9,220 bases of DNA from Pseudomonadota bacterium (lineage in GTDB: Bacteria > Pseudomonadota > Alphaproteobacteria > Micropepsales > Micropepsaceae): NCBI GenBank assembly GCA_021817355.1, contig JAKAVI010000055.1, positions 1-9,220 on the forward strand. Direction: 5' to 3'. Positions 7,855-9,220 of this stretch are shown piece after piece. The notes below the pieces were generated by a model, which was not told the origin of the DNA, ran no database searches, and was given only the letters and a program-made list of their open reading frames with translations. Numbering within the stretch: position 1 is the stretch's first letter; the number at the start of each line of letters is the position of its first letter. A program made the position numbers and the translations under genes.

Positions 7855-7873
7855 GCTCAAGGCTACCGTCCGG

Positions 7874-7917
7874 ATATGCCGCGGCCCTGTGCCCGCAGTC
7901 TGCGGGGCATATTTCTT
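7874..7917 (+). terminator. Possible intrinsic terminator of the kinase-tam-peptidase operon
   Basis: ATATGCC (7874-7880) is an exact inverted match to GGCATAT (7906-7912) and encloses a second stem, CCGC/GCGG with loop AGTCT (7893-7905). A competing fold pairs TGCCCGC with GCGGGGCA with one bulged base. A short T-rich stretch, TATTTCTT, runs from 7910 to 7917, partly inside the outer stem. It lies 20 bases after the peptidase stop and before the convergent lipoprotein gene. The T run is short, so termination may be weak. No T run is present in the minus-strand direction. Confidence 0.45.
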
Positions 7918-7961
7918 AAGCCCCGCCACCATTGTACCATGGGAGGTATCGAGACGGGATT

Positions 7962-9155
7962 TCAGTGCACGAAGATACGGACTTCGGTTGCGTGAACCCG
8001 TGGGTCCGTGGCCGACGACAGCGACAGCCGTGCGCTTGGGATGCCCATCGCCGTCATCGCGCGCAGCACCTGTCGGGCGTGACGTTCAGCCGCCGTTTGT
8101 GCCAGCTGCACAGCGGGGGCGCTCCCGCGTGTCGGCGAGATGGCGACCACCGAGAAGGTCGCCTCGGGGCGCTCCTTGAGGGCCTGCTGCAGTGCCGAAT
8201 AAAGGATCTGCTTGTAGGCGATGTGGGCATGCTTGAAGCGGATGGTAACCAGAGGCGTGGTGTTGGAGATATAGCTCGATGACGGCGAAACCCCGGCCGC
8301 CAGTACCCCGCCAACGCCGGCGCCATAAAGCTGGCCGTTCTGAATAGCCGCTGCCAAAGTCGTCAGGCTGCTACGTTCTGTGGCGACATAGGCGGTCTGC
8401 CTCTGAATGTCGCTCGTTGCCTGTCTGAGCAATCGGTCGATGATGACGATGGTTTGATTGGTTTCATCGTCAAGCACGTCGAGCTGGCGATGATCCTCAT
8501 CAACGGCGCCTGAGACATTATAGGTCGCATGGATAGTGTTGAGCATGTAATGGGCCCGGCTCGAAATGTCGGAAATCTGCTGGCCGAGATTATTCAGTGC
8601 GTTGATATTCACGGTGAGCGAATCGAGCGCACTCTGAGCCGCATTCCACTGCTGCACCAAATGTGGGTTGCCCCGGGTCGTGCCCAATTGCAGGTGCGTG
8701 GTAATCTGCGCCTTATCGTCGAAATAACTAGTGGCGAACTGGGCGTTGGAGGCCTCCAGATCGCTCAGTTTGCCCGCCGCCGACATGATCTGGTTCTGCA
8801 TCGCGGACAGATCGCTGCGCAGCGCCATGACGGTGTGGCCGACTGCCGTACCCGTATCTTCCACCGGTGCAATCTGAACCGGAGAAATCGTTCCAGGCGT
8901 TCCGGCCGCAGTTTCACTGTTTGAGCCAGGGTTGGTGCCTGTCAGGTCCCCTGTCTCGGAGCCGGTCAATTCCTGAGATGACGCAGTGGGTGCCGAGGCG
9001 GTCTGGCTGGGCGAAGGCTGCGAGGAACCGAACAGAGTATCGTCGATGGTGCTGCAGCCGCTTAGCGCCACTGCAATCGTCAGCGCTGACGCCAGCAAGG
9101 CCAGCGAGCGCAGCGACCACGTCTTGTCTGCCTGCACCACGTGAAATCCCCTCAT
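7962..9155 (-). CDS. Lipoprotein of unknown function with a degenerate OmpA-like C-terminal domain
   Basis: The 397-residue product has an N-terminal signal (basic Lys11/Arg17, hydrophobic core 18-32) ending in the lipobox LSGC, so Cys34 would be lipidated. Ser follows the Cys, which favours sorting to the outer membrane. A Ser/Thr/Gly/Pro-rich tether (about 35-105) leads to a helical region (about 107-275) likely to form coiled coils. A Gly/Ala/Ser linker follows (275-298). The C-terminal 95 residues show the strand-helix-strand-helix-strand order of OmpA-like domains: LVTIRF (302-307), TFSVVAIS (333-340), AAERHARQVLRAMTAMGIP (355-373) and EVRIFVH (391-397). The usual peptidoglycan-binding Asp loop is not recognisable, so binding is doubtful. 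I chose the ATG at 9155 because GGAG lies 7 bases upstream; GTG 9158 is the alternative. The gene is monocistronic as far as seen and converges on the peptidase gene. I cannot assign a function. Confidence 0.8.
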   Translation of the reverse strand: MRGFHVVQADKTWSLRSLALLASALTIAVALSGCSTIDDTLFGSSQPSPSQTASAPTASSQELTGSETGDLTGTNPGSNSETAAGTPGTISPVQIAPVEDTGTAVGHTVMALRSDLSAMQNQIMSAAGKLSDLEASNAQFATSYFDDKAQITTHLQLGTTRGNPHLVQQWNAAQSALDSLTVNINALNNLGQQISDISSRAHYMLNTIHATYNVSGAVDEDHRQLDVLDDETNQTIVIIDRLLRQATSDIQRQTAYVATERSSLTTLAAAIQNGQLYGAGVGGVLAAGVSPSSSYISNTTPLVTIRFKHAHIAYKQILYSALQQALKERPEATFSVVAISPTRGSAPAVQLAQTAAERHARQVLRAMTAMGIPSARLSLSSATDPRVHATEVRIFVH

Positions 9156-9162
9156 CACTGGT

Positions 9163-9166
9163 CTCC
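9163..9166 (-). promoter_or_regulatory. Ribosome binding site of the lipoprotein gene
   Basis: On the minus strand GGAG lies 7 bases before the ATG at 9155 but only 4 bases before the GTG at 9158. Spacing favours the ATG. No promoter can be named in the 54 bases that remain before the window edge. Confidence 0.5.
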
Positions 9167-9220
9167 GCCCGATTGCCCCAGGCGGTCGCGATGATCCCGC
9201 CCCCCCCTGCCGCTTTTACC

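Overview
The window reads as an ordinary chromosomal segment of a GC-rich alphaproteobacterium. The gene order rpmH-rnpA-yidD-yidC-yihA(engB)-argB is typical of that class. YidC has the long periplasmic insert of Gram-negative bacteria and a Lys at its hydrophilic-groove position, and the last gene encodes an outer-membrane-type lipoprotein. A Rhodospirillales-like source seems plausible, but the genus cannot be fixed by eye. No tRNA, rRNA, CRISPR array, insertion sequence or phage gene is visible.

Left part (1-4304, minus strand): a tightly packed operon, transcribed right to left. It encodes ribosomal protein L34, the RNase P protein, the YidD membrane-protein factor, the YidC insertase, the GTPase EngB/YihA and, cut off by the window edge, N-acetylglutamate kinase. 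Junctions are very tight: ATGA overlaps at yidD/yidC and yidC/yihA, and one base between rnpA and yidD. Only argB stands apart, by 73 bases and with its own ribosome binding site. A clear sigma70-type promoter (TTGACA, 17 bases, TAGAAC) drives the operon from 4348-4376. The operon joins translation, RNA processing and membrane-protein insertion, with arginine biosynthesis at its end.

Middle (4305-4627): a 323-base divergent intergenic region. It holds the rpmH promoter, a small perfect hairpin and no convincing gene.

Right part, plus strand (4628-7854): an apparent three-gene operon with gaps of 2 and 9 bases. The genes are a membrane HDLRN-type sensor histidine kinase with no response regulator nearby, a trans-aconitate 2-methyltransferase (Tam) and a P1/S58-family (DmpA/NylC-like) self-processing hydrolase. 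A hairpin with a T-rich tail at 7874-7917 is a candidate terminator.

Far right (7962-9155, minus strand): a convergent gene for a lipoprotein of unknown function. It has a Ser/Thr/Pro-rich tether, a helical middle and a C-terminal domain that resembles a degenerate OmpA-like fold. It is the least explained gene here. I see no clear evidence of a wholly new system. The best second looks are this lipoprotein, the kinase-Tam-peptidase operon and the start of rnpA.
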